Part shown: in pieces, positions 24,200 through 32,437 of the stretch
Layout: the number at the start of each line of letters is the position of its first letter
Position numbering within the stretch: the first letter of the stretch is position 1
Source of the DNA: Paenibacillus sp.
Lineage (GTDB): Bacteria; Bacillota; Bacilli; Paenibacillales; Paenibacillaceae
Length of the DNA stretch: 64,000 bases
NCBI GenBank assembly: GCA_023512345.1
Contig: JAILZT010000001.1
Coordinates: 540,084-604,083 of the forward strand
Direction of reading: 5' to 3'
Program-made: the position numbers and the translations under genes
The notes under the pieces: generated by a model
Told to the model about the DNA's origin: nothing
Databases searched by the model: none
Seen by the model: the letters and a program-made list of their open reading frames with translations, nothing else

Positions 24200-25618
24200 C
24201 TATGCAGTGGTTTTTTTGTCTTTACTAAAGCTGGTTCGTGTCATCGTTCCCCATGTATTATTGTTTCTAAAGAACTCAATATGCCCGAGGAATCTCCAGA
24301 CAACCCCCAATTGTTGATACCCTAAGAACATGATGACAATATAGAACAGCATCTTGAAAATATCTCTAATTCTTGGATAACGCCTAAACCCAATCTCCTC
24401 GAGCAAAAGCGCCCCGACACCCAACAGTATTCCATATAAAATATTCAACAAGCTAAAGAGTAAAAGTACATGCCAATTAGTTAAATCTGTTAGGACATAA
24501 CCTATCAAGGCTAAAAAACCGGTAAATCTAAAGTACGGATTCAAAGTTTCAAAGATAATATTATAAGGAAGGGTTAAAAAACCCATAATTTTATACTTTG
24601 GACGTAATGCCATATGTATGCCGTACTCCAGCATATTCTTAAGATTTCCGCGTCCCCAGCGCCTTCGCTGGCTGCCCAGAATTCGCAGTGAATCAGGGGC
24701 TTGTGTCCAGCAAACGGCATCAGGACAATAGGCAATGCGGTAAGGTAATTTATTTTCCAGCATGTATTTATGAAGCTTGATGATGATATTCATATCTTCT
24801 CCAGGATATCCTCCGCGATAGCCGCCTGCTTTGATGACATAATCCTTGCGAAAGACTCCAAAAGCTCCCGATACGATGATCAATCCATTAATGGCACTCC
24901 AGCCAATTCTCCCTCCTAGAAACGCTTTTAAATACTCTACAGTTTGAAACATAGGAAGAATAGTATCAGGAAGATGTACTTTTTTTACGATTCCATCTTC
25001 AATCTCACAACCATTTGCAATCCGTATATTCCCGCCAATAGCCACAGTTTCTTCGGGGTTTTCCATATAGACCTTAACAATGCGAATGAGGGCATCTTTC
25101 TCCAGTAGAGAATCAGCATCAATCGAAGCAATTAACGGATGGTTAGACAGATTGATACCGGCATTAAGTGAATCCGCCTTTCCTCCATTATTCTTGTCAA
25201 TCAAATATAGATTTGGGTATTTAGGATTGTGATAGACGGCTCGAATGGCTTCTGTCTCCAGGATATTCCTCGCTTCACGCTGGGAAAGTTTGAGCCCAAA
25301 CTCATTAACCAATATATCTACCGTGTCATCTTTAGAGCCGTCATTAATTACAATGACCTCATACTTAGGATAATCTAGGGCCAGCAGTGAGCTGACATTC
25401 TCTATAATGGTCAATTCTTCGTTGTATGCAGGGACGAGAATAGAAATGGGTGGGACATACTCCGAGCCGGATAATGCCTTAAATCTTGAGAAAGTACTGT
25501 TTTTTACAATCGAAAAGATCTTCTTAAAGGAGAACAACATAATCGTAAAATAAAGTGTGTTGATGACTATCACGTAATAGGTAGCAAAAATTCCATATCC
25601 TAATAAGAAATCTCTCAT
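24200..25618 (-). CDS. Processive family 2 glycosyltransferase (polysaccharide synthase)
   Basis: About 472 residues. One N-terminal membrane helix, a cytoplasmic GT2 domain (about 55-320) and four or five C-terminal helices, the plan of hyaluronan, PNAG and cellulose synthases. Motifs: VPAYNEE, INDGSKDDT, the DAD motif in ASIDADS, GGYPGEDMN (catalytic acid), and QRRRWGRGN (QxxRW). It should polymerise and extrude a polysaccharide. The supply genes in the operon (GlmS, GlmU-like, UDP-HexNAc dehydrogenase) point to a polymer with N-acetylhexosamine and its uronic acid. GGGAG lies six bases before ATG 25618, chosen over the ATG five codons earlier that overlaps it. Confidence 0.9.
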   Translation of the reverse strand: MRDFLLGYGIFATYYVIVINTLYFTIMLFSFKKIFSIVKNSTFSRFKALSGSEYVPPISILVPAYNEELTIIENVSSLLALDYPKYEVIVINDGSKDDTVDILVNEFGLKLSQREARNILETEAIRAVYHNPKYPNLYLIDKNNGGKADSLNAGINLSNHPLIASIDADSLLEKDALIRIVKVYMENPEETVAIGGNIRIANGCEIEDGIVKKVHLPDTILPMFQTVEYLKAFLGGRIGWSAINGLIIVSGAFGVFRKDYVIKAGGYRGGYPGEDMNIIIKLHKYMLENKLPYRIAYCPDAVCWTQAPDSLRILGSQRRRWGRGNLKNMLEYGIHMALRPKYKIMGFLTLPYNIIFETLNPYFRFTGFLALIGYVLTDLTNWHVLLLFSLLNILYGILLGVGALLLEEIGFRRYPRIRDIFKMLFYIVIMFLGYQQLGVVWRFLGHIEFFRNNNTWGTMTRTSFSKDKKTTA

Positions 25619-25639
25619 GGCATCTCCCTTCATTAGAAA

Positions 25640-26488
25640 TTACACAGCTTGTGTGTAGCTCTGATTGCGATCTTGATCTTGAACACTGGCATAACCTGGG
25701 GGTACAAATCTGTTATTACTGTTTAACAGCCCAGCCGCTTTCATTCTGATTTCCTCATCTTCGGAATCTAAAAAACGATATAGCTGAGGAACGATGTTGG
25801 GTTCCATATGAACCGGCAATCCTACTAACGCAATTTTAATTAGGTCGTAGTCGTCATCCTCTAGAAATCCCATCATAAGCGAGGTGCAATCTAATTCTGA
25901 TTCCTGAATAATATCCACAATTAAATGATGAAAGCTTTTGCGATACCTTACTAGAAGGAGCACCATTTCTCTCAAGTGATCTTCTGTTGAAGCACACTTA
26001 GCAATGGAACGAGCAATAATAAATATCGTTGGATCATACTTATTTGCCTCGAGTAATTTCAAAAGCCTAGGAATGGCTTGATTAGATCTCATAGCACCCA
26101 AATTATAGATGGCCCCCAGCCTTTTCCAAGGAAGTGGACTATGCAAACGTTCCAAATCGAGCTTGATTAGTTCCATGTCTTCGCATAACTTAATTAATTT
26201 GTCTCGATGATCACCCTTAAAGTGTTCTATCAGGCTGATTATTTTTTTTTGAAAAACATATCGCTCAAGACCATTTAGTTGTGAATGAGGTGCCAATAAG
26301 TCATCATCACTGTCAATATGCGTTTGTACATATGTAAAGTAATCTTGAAAATTTAACAGGTACTTATTTGTTTTCTTATCCATCCAAATTTTTCTTGATT
26401 TAAGAACTAGAATATTTACAAAAACAAATAAAATAATAGTGGCTATCGTGTATATAATTCCGATTACTGTTGATTCATAGGCAATCAA
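25640..26488 (-). CDS. Membrane-anchored HEAT-repeat protein, first gene of the exopolysaccharide operon
   Basis: A 282-residue protein with one N-terminal membrane helix (IGIIYTIATIILFVFVNILV) and a helical cytoplasmic part. The section from PWKRLGAIYNLGAMRSNQAI to EEIRMKAAGLLNSN has the spacing of HEAT repeats (about 3-4 units), a protein-docking fold. The frame opens at GTG 26506, but GGAGGG (on the minus strand, around 26500) overlaps that codon and lies nine bases before TTG 26488. Directly followed by the GT2 synthase gene (21-base gap), it may dock the synthase to the receiver protein or sense assembly. Specific function not known. Confidence 0.75.
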   Translation of the reverse strand: MIAYESTVIGIIYTIATIILFVFVNILVLKSRKIWMDKKTNKYLLNFQDYFTYVQTHIDSDDDLLAPHSQLNGLERYVFQKKIISLIEHFKGDHRDKLIKLCEDMELIKLDLERLHSPLPWKRLGAIYNLGAMRSNQAIPRLLKLLEANKYDPTIFIIARSIAKCASTEDHLREMVLLLVRYRKSFHHLIVDIIQESELDCTSLMMGFLEDDDYDLIKIALVGLPVHMEPNIVPQLYRFLDSEDEEIRMKAAGLLNSNNRFVPPGYASVQDQDRNQSYTQAV

Positions 26489-27161
26489 ATTGAAATCTCC
26501 CTCCACATCACTTATTCCGTTCCTTTTAGGGAACGCCTATAGCGTCACCTTTGTTATTCATTCAGTGCGGTGCATAAAAAACCGAATCACTAGAAGCCCT
26601 TCCTAAATAGTGTTAAAAATGTTAAGATAAAGCCTTGAATTCCTTTTCATGAGAGCCTTATGATCATCAGATATTTTCACGGCTTCTCAGCTCTGTGACT
26701 ACCTATCAAAGGGCTTAACATACCTTAAATAGATAAACTAACCAACTATCATCACTGGGGTGAAGTGGATCAATACCTCTCAACCGTCCAGCCGTGATTT
26801 GCCACAAGCATTTATGACAGATGCATATTTGTTCCTTTTAGGCAACAAAGTTAACTCAAGTATAGGGTAGTCCTGTCAATATTTGATATAGTCATTTTTG
26901 CTCATTTCTACCATTTTCAACAATGTTCATCATGTTATTTAATAAAACCCCTAATTCCACTCCACTTTTGTAACTATCGCTCTATATTCAGAGGAATTAT
27001 GTCGAATAAACAAACGCAATACCATTTCATCTGAAAAAAGGTGATATTCGTCGCATTTACACTTATAAATTAGATATAATTACTTGATTCAAAAGAATCA
27101 GGTGCTGCTTGTTTTTCGATCCTATTAACTATATAATTTATTCCAAAAAAGGTGGCTGTTT
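26489..27161. promoter_or_regulatory. Long divergent control region between the exopolysaccharide operon and sinR
   Basis: 673 bases without a credible gene. Two near-identical 16-mers, GTTCCTTTTAGGGAAC (26519-26534) and GTTCCTTTTAGGCAAC (26831-26846), stand 312 bases apart; each is palindromic in outline and starts like the SinR half-site GTTCTYT with one change. The first lies 30 bases before the TTG start and forms a CGTTCC/GGAACG hairpin. A hairpin with arms GAGAGCC and GGCTTCTC lies at 26651-26689. On the sinR side TATAAT at 27075-27080 is a good -10 box, followed by the hairpin TGATTC-AAAA-GAATCA. The long transcribed leader could hold a processive antitermination element, as known in eps operons. 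Confidence 0.5.
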
Positions 27162-27488
27162 ATGATTGGAACACGTATACGCCAACTTAGAATAGAAAAA
27201 GGCCAGTCTCTATCTGAGTTAGCCGAATGTGCTGGCGTTGCCAAGTCCTATCTAAGTCGTATTGAAAGGGGTATTCAATCCAATCCCTCTATTGAGTTTC
27301 TTGAGAAAATTGCATCAGTTTTCAGTCTAACGGTAGAGGCATTACTACAAGAAAATCCTGTTATCAATGAAAATCCCGACAAAGAGTGGCATCACCTCAT
27401 AAAAAAGGCAATTGATTCCGGGATTAGTATCGAAGAACTTCAGGCTTTTTTAGATTATTCTATATGGCGTTTAAATCAGAAAGATTAG
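27162..27488 (+). CDS. sinR: SinR-type biofilm regulator
   Basis: A 108-residue repressor with an N-terminal HTH_XRE domain (MIGTRIRQLRIEKGQSLSEL, AGVAKSYLSRIERG) and a C-terminal dimerisation region (HHLIKKAIDSGISIEELQAF, LDYSIW) that matches B. subtilis SinR over its full length. In Bacillus SinR represses matrix genes and is countered by SinI. No sinI-like gene is seen next to it, so antagonism must come from elsewhere. It is transcribed away from the exopolysaccharide operon, sharing the 673-base control region, which makes that operon an obvious target. The ATG is preceded by AAAGGTGG. Confidence 0.9.
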   Translation: MIGTRIRQLRIEKGQSLSELAECAGVAKSYLSRIERGIQSNPSIEFLEKIASVFSLTVEALLQENPVINENPDKEWHHLIKKAIDSGISIEELQAFLDYSIWRLNQKD

Positions 27489-27507
27489 CAAGGCTCCAAA
27501 AGCAAAT

Positions 27508-27556
27508 AAAAAAACTGTCCTTAGCCTTTACGGAGGCTTGTAGGACAGTTCTTTTA
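27508..27556 (+). terminator. Terminator after sinR
   Basis: AAACTGTCC (27512-27520) pairs with AGGACAGTT (27542-27550), an inner AGCC/GGCT pair extends the stem, and CTTTT follows. Confidence 0.8.
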
Positions 27557-27715
27557 GCATGTATATAAGGCTCTTTCTCGAAATGAGTGCTTGATTTTCC
27601 GTTTGCATCAAGTAATTGGAACGATTTCAACCTAACTTCGCCTGATGTTTCACCTGGTTTGGGGCAACGTACCTACAGGTGGCCGATTCGGGGTTGCGGA
27701 CCAGTTCTTTGGAGA

Positions 27716-27906
27716 ATTAGAGGGAAAAATGCCCGCTAATACCGACCAAAACACCTTTATTTTGAGATTAAAGGGAAAATATCCCTCTAATTTTACCCAT
27801 ACCGCCATAAAGTGGTATATTCTCAAAATTAACGGGCAAAATTCCCTCTAATTCCCCAAATAGGGTGCCGGACGCAGAAATAGAGGGAGAAACTCCCTCT
27901 ATAGGA
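27716..27906. repeat. Intergenic array B: four AGAGGGAAA/CCCTCTA palindromes
   Basis: Four palindromic units start at 27718, 27769, 27830 and 27881, spaced 51, 61 and 51 bases. Examples are TTAAAGGGAAAATATCCCTC followed by TAAT, and TAGAGGGAGAAACTCCCTCT. The spacing is practically that of array A (51, 62, 51) and the text between units is similar (for example CATAAAG-GG-...-TCTCaaaaTTA here against TATAAAG-GG-...-TCCTCcagttTTA there), while the palindromes are unrelated. The 505-base gap 27489-27993 otherwise holds only the sinR terminator and the end of the nitroreductase gene. Confidence 0.78.
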
Positions 27907-27993
27907 CGTAACGGCGGCTTTCTGTCCTTCTCGTCACCTGTCAAGCACTGATTTTGGTATTGAGCCGTTTATAACTTGAAAAATAATGATGAA

Positions 27994-28641
27994 TTAAACC
28001 TGAAATCCGTTCCAGCTAGTTACATCCTCTAGTGGTAATCTAACCGAGTTACGACCTTCAACTGCTGCTTTGCCTAGTGCAATCAACATTACAGTAGCGT
28101 AACGCTGTGGAATTTGGAACATCTCCCGGAAGGCTTCCGCATTATATCCACCCATTGGAACCGTATCAAGCCCCCTTGCCTTTGCCGCCAGCATAAGCTG
28201 CATGGAGATTAATCCTCCGTCTACAAGCGCGATCTCCTTGAGTTTCTCAGGACCCATGCTAGGGTAGCCTTTGCTGATGTGGTTGACCATCATATCCCGT
28301 ACTTCAAGAGGCATAATACCAGCATCCACCGCTTGATCATAAATCGTTTCCGCATTTCGATAAGCTTCAACGTCACCAAGTACAGCGATGACAGCCGATG
28401 CATCTACAACCTGCTGTTGATTATTTGCGATCGGTAGAAGCTGCTCCTTCAATGCCTGATCATTAATGACAATGAACCGCCAAGGCTGGAGGTTAGAGGA
28501 TGAGGGTGCCAAAATAGCCTCTCCTAGAAGCTCCTTAATTTCCTCATTGGATATTTTCCAGGTTGGGTCATATTTGCGAACCGAATGCCGATCTCGAATT
28601 ACCTTGTCAAATAGCTGCTCCACTTTCAATTCCGTTGTCAT
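27994..28641 (-). CDS. Nitroreductase family protein
   Basis: A 215-residue FMN-dependent oxidoreductase of the nitroreductase superfamily. N-terminal RHSVRKYDP and PSSSNLQPWRFIVI bind the FMN phosphate and ring; GGLISMQLMLAAKARGLDTVPMGGY is the second conserved block; the C-terminal GRNSVRLPLEDV is also conserved. It should reduce nitro compounds or quinones with NAD(P)H; the physiological substrate cannot be read from sequence. GGAGG lies 8 bases before the ATG. Two Rrf2-type palindromes lie in its upstream region and the Rrf2 gene is directly upstream on the same strand, so it is probably regulated by it. Confidence 0.9.
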   Translation of the reverse strand: MTTELKVEQLFDKVIRDRHSVRKYDPTWKISNEEIKELLGEAILAPSSSNLQPWRFIVINDQALKEQLLPIANNQQQVVDASAVIAVLGDVEAYRNAETIYDQAVDAGIMPLEVRDMMVNHISKGYPSMGPEKLKEIALVDGGLISMQLMLAAKARGLDTVPMGGYNAEAFREMFQIPQRYATVMLIALGKAAVEGRNSVRLPLEDVTSWNGFQV

Positions 28642-28673
28642 CGCAGTATTCCTCCCTATCCATCCTCTGTATT

Positions 28674-28693
28674 CTGTGCATTTAAATGCACAG
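28674..28693. promoter_or_regulatory. Perfect 20-bp palindrome, probable Rrf2 operator 1
   Basis: CTGTGCATTTAAATGCACAG is a perfect palindrome 33 bases upstream of the nitroreductase start. Size and symmetry fit a dimeric winged-helix regulator, and the neighbouring gene encodes one. Confidence 0.75.
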
Positions 28694-28753
28694 TTAATTC
28701 TAAAAAAATGTACTGCTGCCTGCTTCGTATCCTAGTTTATCCATATTTCAGTA

Positions 28754-28775
28754 ACTGTGTCTTAATATGCACAGT
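28754..28775. promoter_or_regulatory. Related 22-bp palindrome, probable Rrf2 operator 2
   Basis: Arms ACTGTG (28754-28759) and GCACAGT (28769-28775) around TCTTAATAT repeat the core of operator 1 with one mismatch, 80 bases upstream of it and just after the end of the Rrf2 gene. Two sites suggest cooperative control of the nitroreductase promoter. Confidence 0.68.
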
Positions 28776-28798
28776 ATAATCCAAAGAAATAGACCCTG

Positions 28799-29236
28799 TC
28801 AATATCCAGCCTTACGTACCAAATCTGCTACCGTGTACTGCTCTAGCACTCCCAGAACACTACGGTCCATCTCCTCCAGAATATCTCCGCACGCCATCTT
28901 CATCTGTACTCCAAAATCATTGCCACATATCGTATCATTAACGGCTTTATTACACGACTCGCCCACTTCAAGCGCCCGATAAATTTGAGCTAATGTCAAA
29001 TCCTCAGGTTTTTTATTGAGTACATAGCCGCCGTCGCGACCTTCCCGGGTTACGAGAATATGTTCACGGGTTAATTTAGCCAGAATCCGTCTTAATTGCG
29101 TGGCCTCCATCGAAAGAAGCTCAGCAATTTCACAGCTTGAACACGTATCCCCTTTTTTGGCCATAATAACTAGAGCCTGCAGTACCAGCCCAAAGGATTT
29201 ATATTGGAGATATCCGGTGTTTCGCGATTTGATCAT
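28799..29236 (-). CDS. Rrf2 family transcriptional regulator
   Basis: A 145-residue Rrf2-type winged-helix regulator: helix-turn-helix around SSCEIAELLSMEATQLRRIL, wing with GRDGGYVLNK, then the C-terminal region with C-x(9)-C-x(10)-C spaced cysteines (GESCNKAVNDTICG, KMACGD), which in IscR/NsrR relatives bind an iron-sulfur cluster. An extra CSSC pair lies in the DNA-binding domain, so thiol switching is also possible. It likely senses redox, NO or iron-sulfur status and controls the nitroreductase gene downstream through the two CTGTGCA palindromes. Those sites lie behind it, so it does not obviously control itself. Start supported by GGAGGAGGGGG. Confidence 0.88.
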   Translation of the reverse strand: MIKSRNTGYLQYKSFGLVLQALVIMAKKGDTCSSCEIAELLSMEATQLRRILAKLTREHILVTREGRDGGYVLNKKPEDLTLAQIYRALEVGESCNKAVNDTICGNDFGVQMKMACGDILEEMDRSVLGVLEQYTVADLVRKAGY

Positions 29237-29304
29237 CTTTCCCCCTCCTCCCCCTCTGCTAGTCTTGTTCTATAAGTATAAGGCTTCATTCACTATTTTA
29301 GCAA

Positions 29305-29355
29305 AAGAGAACCCTGACTTCATCCTCAAACGGGACTGTGGTCAGGGCTCTCAGA
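29305..29355 (-). terminator. Terminator after ppaC
   Basis: On the minus strand AGAGCCCTGAC and GTCAGGGTTCTC form a stem of about 11 pairs followed by TTTTGC. Confidence 0.75.
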
Positions 29356-29409
29356 ATATTAAGACGATTCTTTACGCATAAAATATTTGTATAAATTTCT
29401 CAGGAAGGC

Positions 29410-30342
29410 TTACAGCTTAGCCATCGTTTCTGTAAGGATCGGTACGATTTGCGATTTACGGGAAACAACGCCTTTAAGAATAGCCTTATTATCATCAAGC
29501 TTCACGTTGTACGCTTGTTCAACAGCTCCTGCAACGCGGCCCAAAGCCAATCCTACAGAGTCATTGTTCAGGATATCGGTAACCACGAACAGGAACAAGT
29601 CCAGCCCTTTTTCATCGATAATGGAAGTAAGTGCAGCTTCCAGCTCGTCTTGGCGAGAGAGAACATCGTTAGTATCCACCGCATTCACTTGCGCGATTTC
29701 TACCTTATATTCGCCCATTTTGAACTCCTTGGCATCCAGGGAGATGAGTTGAGCAATACTCTTGTCGCTAAGGTCAGCGCCGGCTTTCAACATTTCCAAA
29801 CCGTAGCTATCGGCATCTACACCAGCAATTTCAGCCAGCTCGCGTGCTGCTGCTACATCTTCTGCCGTACATGTCGGTGATTTGAACAGCAAGGAATCGG
29901 AAATGATCGCTGAAAGCATCAATCCAGCAATTTCCTTCTTAATGGCAACTCCATTTTCTTTGTACAGCTTGTTAAGTATAGTAGCGGTACAGCCTACTGG
30001 CTCTGCACGGTAATACAGGGGATGAGCGGTCTCAAAGTTAGCGATCCGGTGGTGGTCAATAACCTCAACAACACGGACTTGATCAATATCATTAGCGCTT
30101 TGTTGGCGTTCATTATGATCAACAAGAATAACTTGTTTCGCTTCAGCAGCTACATTCTCTACCAAACGCGGAGCTTGCACTCCGAATTGGTCCAGCGCAT
30201 ATTGTGTTTCACCGCTAACTTCTCCAAGACGAACAGCTTCAGCATCCCAGCCCAGCTCTTTTTTCAAAGCAGCATAAGCAATTGCAGAACAAATCGTATC
30301 TGTATCGGGGTTTTTGTGACCAAAGATCAATGTTTTTTCCAT
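29410..30342 (-). CDS. ppaC: Manganese-dependent inorganic pyrophosphatase
   Basis: A 310-residue family II pyrophosphatase hydrolysing PPi to phosphate in the cytoplasm. DHH-family metal motifs are complete: [15 protein letters not shown], the DHH signature in VIDHHR, and [11 protein letters not shown]. The C-terminal DHHA2 domain ends with [13 protein letters not shown]. Two residues of an alternative upstream TTG start are discounted because AAGGAG lies seven bases before ATG 30342. Single gene with a terminator. Confidence 0.95.
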   Translation of the reverse strand: MEKTLIFGHKNPDTDTICSAIAYAALKKELGWDAEAVRLGEVSGETQYALDQFGVQAPRLVENVAAEAKQVILVDHNERQQSANDIDQVRVVEVIDHHRIANFETAHPLYYRAEPVGCTATILNKLYKENGVAIKKEIAGLMLSAIISDSLLFKSPTCTAEDVAAARELAEIAGVDADSYGLEMLKAGADLSDKSIAQLISLDAKEFKMGEYKVEIAQVNAVDTNDVLSRQDELEAALTSIIDEKGLDLFLFVVTDILNNDSVGLALGRVAGAVEQAYNVKLDDNKAILKGVVSRKSQIVPILTETMAKL

Positions 30343-30437
30343 TTCCAATCTCCTTACTGTGATTTAGTTTTGTGAGAATAATATACCATACATTGATAGG
30401 GTCTAGCCAGAATCAAGAGCAATAACCTGAATACTCT

Positions 30438-31238
30438 CTAGGAACGCGGGGTCTTCGGCAGAGGCTCCGGCTTATCTTCTCCATGCAGCGGCTCATTATC
30501 GGAGAAAAGATGCGGATTATCAATCAGCATCTCCTTGAGAATAGCTGTGGTTTCAACGGTACCGCATACCATGACTGGTGCGTCCCCCAAACGGCCTCTT
30601 CGTATGGCACCCCCGGCCTCAAGTACTCCCTCAACCTTCCAGAAGTGCTGCGACCAAGATAGCCCGCAATGTCTGCGTGATGGGACGGGTATCTCTGTTC
30701 CGTTAGGCGTAATCGTGATTAAAGGTTCGTGACCATCCGTCAGTCTGCCAGGAATGTCGAGCCACTCCTCAATCCCATGGATAAATGTATTCCTCCGCAG
30801 ATCAACCCCAAGCAGCACAATCTCAGCTTCTCGATCCAGCAGCTTGCCCCAGACAGAACCGCGGGCACAGGGGGTATCCCAACGCTCATCTCCAGCAGTA
30901 AATTCAACAGCTTCTACACCTAGGGCAGCAACGGAATGAGTCGGATGCCAGGAACGGACAACCCCTGAGCGCCCCCTGAACAATTCCGGCAAAACCCCAA
31001 CACAAGAAGGGGAATCAAGAACAGAAAAGCGGGGATTCTCCGCGTTAATATATGACCAGGTATGCGTTGGCAATACAAGCAGCCCCTCCGACATATATCG
31101 TTCCAAAGCATCCAGTACAGCATCCGCCCCCCCTTGCACATCCCCAATACTTTTGAAAGATGAATGTACCAGAACTGTGCCCTTCGGATTCAACCCCAGC
31201 TGTCCCATTTGTTCCATCAAGCTTGCTGTCGTGTGCAT
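30438..31238 (-). CDS. AAC(3)/FrbF-family N-acetyltransferase
   Basis: A 266-residue member of the antibiotic N-acetyltransferase (AAC(3)/YokD) fold family. Typical blocks: VLVHSSFKSIG near the N-terminus, PTHTWSY, HPTHSVAALG with the catalytic-site His, and LGVDLRRNTFIH. Relatives acetylate the 3-amino group of aminoglycosides with acetyl-CoA, but many chromosomal copies in Bacillota have other or unknown substrates, so resistance should not be assumed. AAGGAGAG precedes the ATG. Stands alone. Confidence 0.85.
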   Translation of the reverse strand: MHTTASLMEQMGQLGLNPKGTVLVHSSFKSIGDVQGGADAVLDALERYMSEGLLVLPTHTWSYINAENPRFSVLDSPSCVGVLPELFRGRSGVVRSWHPTHSVAALGVEAVEFTAGDERWDTPCARGSVWGKLLDREAEIVLLGVDLRRNTFIHGIEEWLDIPGRLTDGHEPLITITPNGTEIPVPSRRHCGLSWSQHFWKVEGVLEAGGAIRRGRLGDAPVMVCGTVETTAILKEMLIDNPHLFSDNEPLHGEDKPEPLPKTPRS

Positions 31239-31324
31239 GTTCTTGTTCTCTCCTTAGTTACCTAGCTGTGTATTCCCGTGTATTCATTATAATGTTTTGC
31301 TATCGCTTAGGCCTAATCTTTGAC

Positions 31325-31361
31325 TTGCAAAATTATCATTTTACTATTAAAATTATAGTAA
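31325..31361 (+). promoter_or_regulatory. Promoter overlapping an inverted repeat before the dioxygenase gene
   Basis: TTGCAA (31325-31330), a 17-base spacer and TAAAAT (31348-31353) make a sigma-A-type promoter. TTACTAT (31341-31347) and ATAGTAA (31355-31361) form an inverted repeat with a 7-base centre covering the -10 box. This is the layout of a MarR/DUF24-type repressor site, as used for quinone-responsive dioxygenases. The regulator itself is not in this window. Confidence 0.55.
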
Positions 31362-31404
31362 CTTAATATTTGTAAATAAATTACCCCATAGGAGGTTATG
31401 TATT

Positions 31405-32382
31405 ATGGAATTATCGCTTAAAGGATTGCACCACGTATCCGCCATCACTGCTAAAGCACCGGAAAACTTTAAGTTTTATACTGAGGTGCTGGGTCTGAGA
31501 CTTATCAAAAAAACAGTCAACCAAGATGATATATCTGTTTATCATTTATTTTATGGGGACGAACAGGGCAATCCCGGAACAGAACTAACCTTCTTTGAAA
31601 TTCCGATGTCAGGACGTAACCGTGAAGGCAACAACAGCATCTCTGCGCTCTCTCTGCGGGTTCCAAGCGATGAGGCCCTTACCTATTGGGAGGAGCGGTT
31701 AACGAAGTATAACATAGATCATGGAGCTCTTACGGAACTAGGCGGACGCCAGACTCTCTCCTTTCGTGATCATGAGGGGCAGCGGTTTATTCTCGTATCC
31801 GACGAGCATGATCAAGGGGTTGCAGGCGGCATACCTTGGGCCAAAAGCCCTGTTCCTGCTAAGTATGGCATCGTCGGGTTAGGACCGGCACATCTTACGG
31901 TTGAATCCGCTGAGAACACTGCAATTGTATTGGAAGACCTGCTCGGCTTCCGACGTAAAAGTACGTATGCTTCCACTGTGGAAGGACAACCAGATGTAAT
32001 CGTTTTTGAGACCGGTGAGGGAGGCTCAGGCGCTGAAGTTCATCTTGAGGAACGAAATGATTTACCTTTGGAGCAGCTTGGACGGGGCGGTGTGCATCAT
32101 ATCGCGTTTCGTGTAGACAACGAGGAAGAACTGAAGTTATGGATTGAGCGTGTACGCACTGTCCGCCTGCCCAATTCCGGCTTCGTCGACCGCTTCTACT
32201 TCCGTTCATTGTACTTCCGGGAGCCAAATGGTATTCTTTTCGAACTCGCTACAGACGGGCCCGGCTTCGCTACAGACGAGGATATTGAGCATTTGGGCGA
32301 AGCCCTTGCTCTGCCGCCATTCCTCGAAGCAAAGCGAGAACAAATTGAGGCCCATTTAAAACCCCTTAATACGCAGCAATAA
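31405..32382 (+). CDS. VOC-family ring-cleaving dioxygenase (MhqO-like)
   Basis: A 325-residue protein of four VOC modules. The first half begins LKGLHHVSAITAKAPENFKF and the second contains GGVHHIAFRV and REPNGILFELATDGPGF, giving the two His and one Glu metal ligands of extradiol-type dioxygenases. B. subtilis homologues (MhqA/E/O) act in resistance to hydroquinones and catechols. GGAGGT lies eight bases before ATG 31405. An ATG at 31398 is too close to the binding site. The promoter carries a repressor-like palindrome, consistent with induction by quinones. Confidence 0.9.
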   Translation: MELSLKGLHHVSAITAKAPENFKFYTEVLGLRLIKKTVNQDDISVYHLFYGDEQGNPGTELTFFEIPMSGRNREGNNSISALSLRVPSDEALTYWEERLTKYNIDHGALTELGGRQTLSFRDHEGQRFILVSDEHDQGVAGGIPWAKSPVPAKYGIVGLGPAHLTVESAENTAIVLEDLLGFRRKSTYASTVEGQPDVIVFETGEGGSGAEVHLEERNDLPLEQLGRGGVHHIAFRVDNEEELKLWIERVRTVRLPNSGFVDRFYFRSLYFREPNGILFELATDGPGFATDEDIEHLGEALALPPFLEAKREQIEAHLKPLNTQQ

Positions 32383-32388
32383 CATGAA

Positions 32389-32427
32389 AAAGCAAGCCTC
32401 CACTACTCGGGGGCTTGCTTTTTTCTG
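32389..32427. terminator. Terminator between the convergent dioxygenase and stalk-protein genes
   Basis: AAGCAAGCC and GGGCTTGCTTTTTT form a stem around TCCACTACTCG, with A and T tracts. Confidence 0.8.
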
Positions 32428-32437
32428 CAATAAGACT

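Noticed and set aside
26489-27161. Cyclic-di-GMP or cyclic-di-AMP riboswitch in the exopolysaccharide leader
   Set aside because: Looked for the conserved cores on the minus strand; no convincing match. A structured leader remains possible.
30438-31238. Mobile aminoglycoside-resistance gene
   Set aside because: The family match is real, but no mobile element, integron site or compositional shift is nearby; more likely a chromosomal acetyltransferase of unknown substrate.
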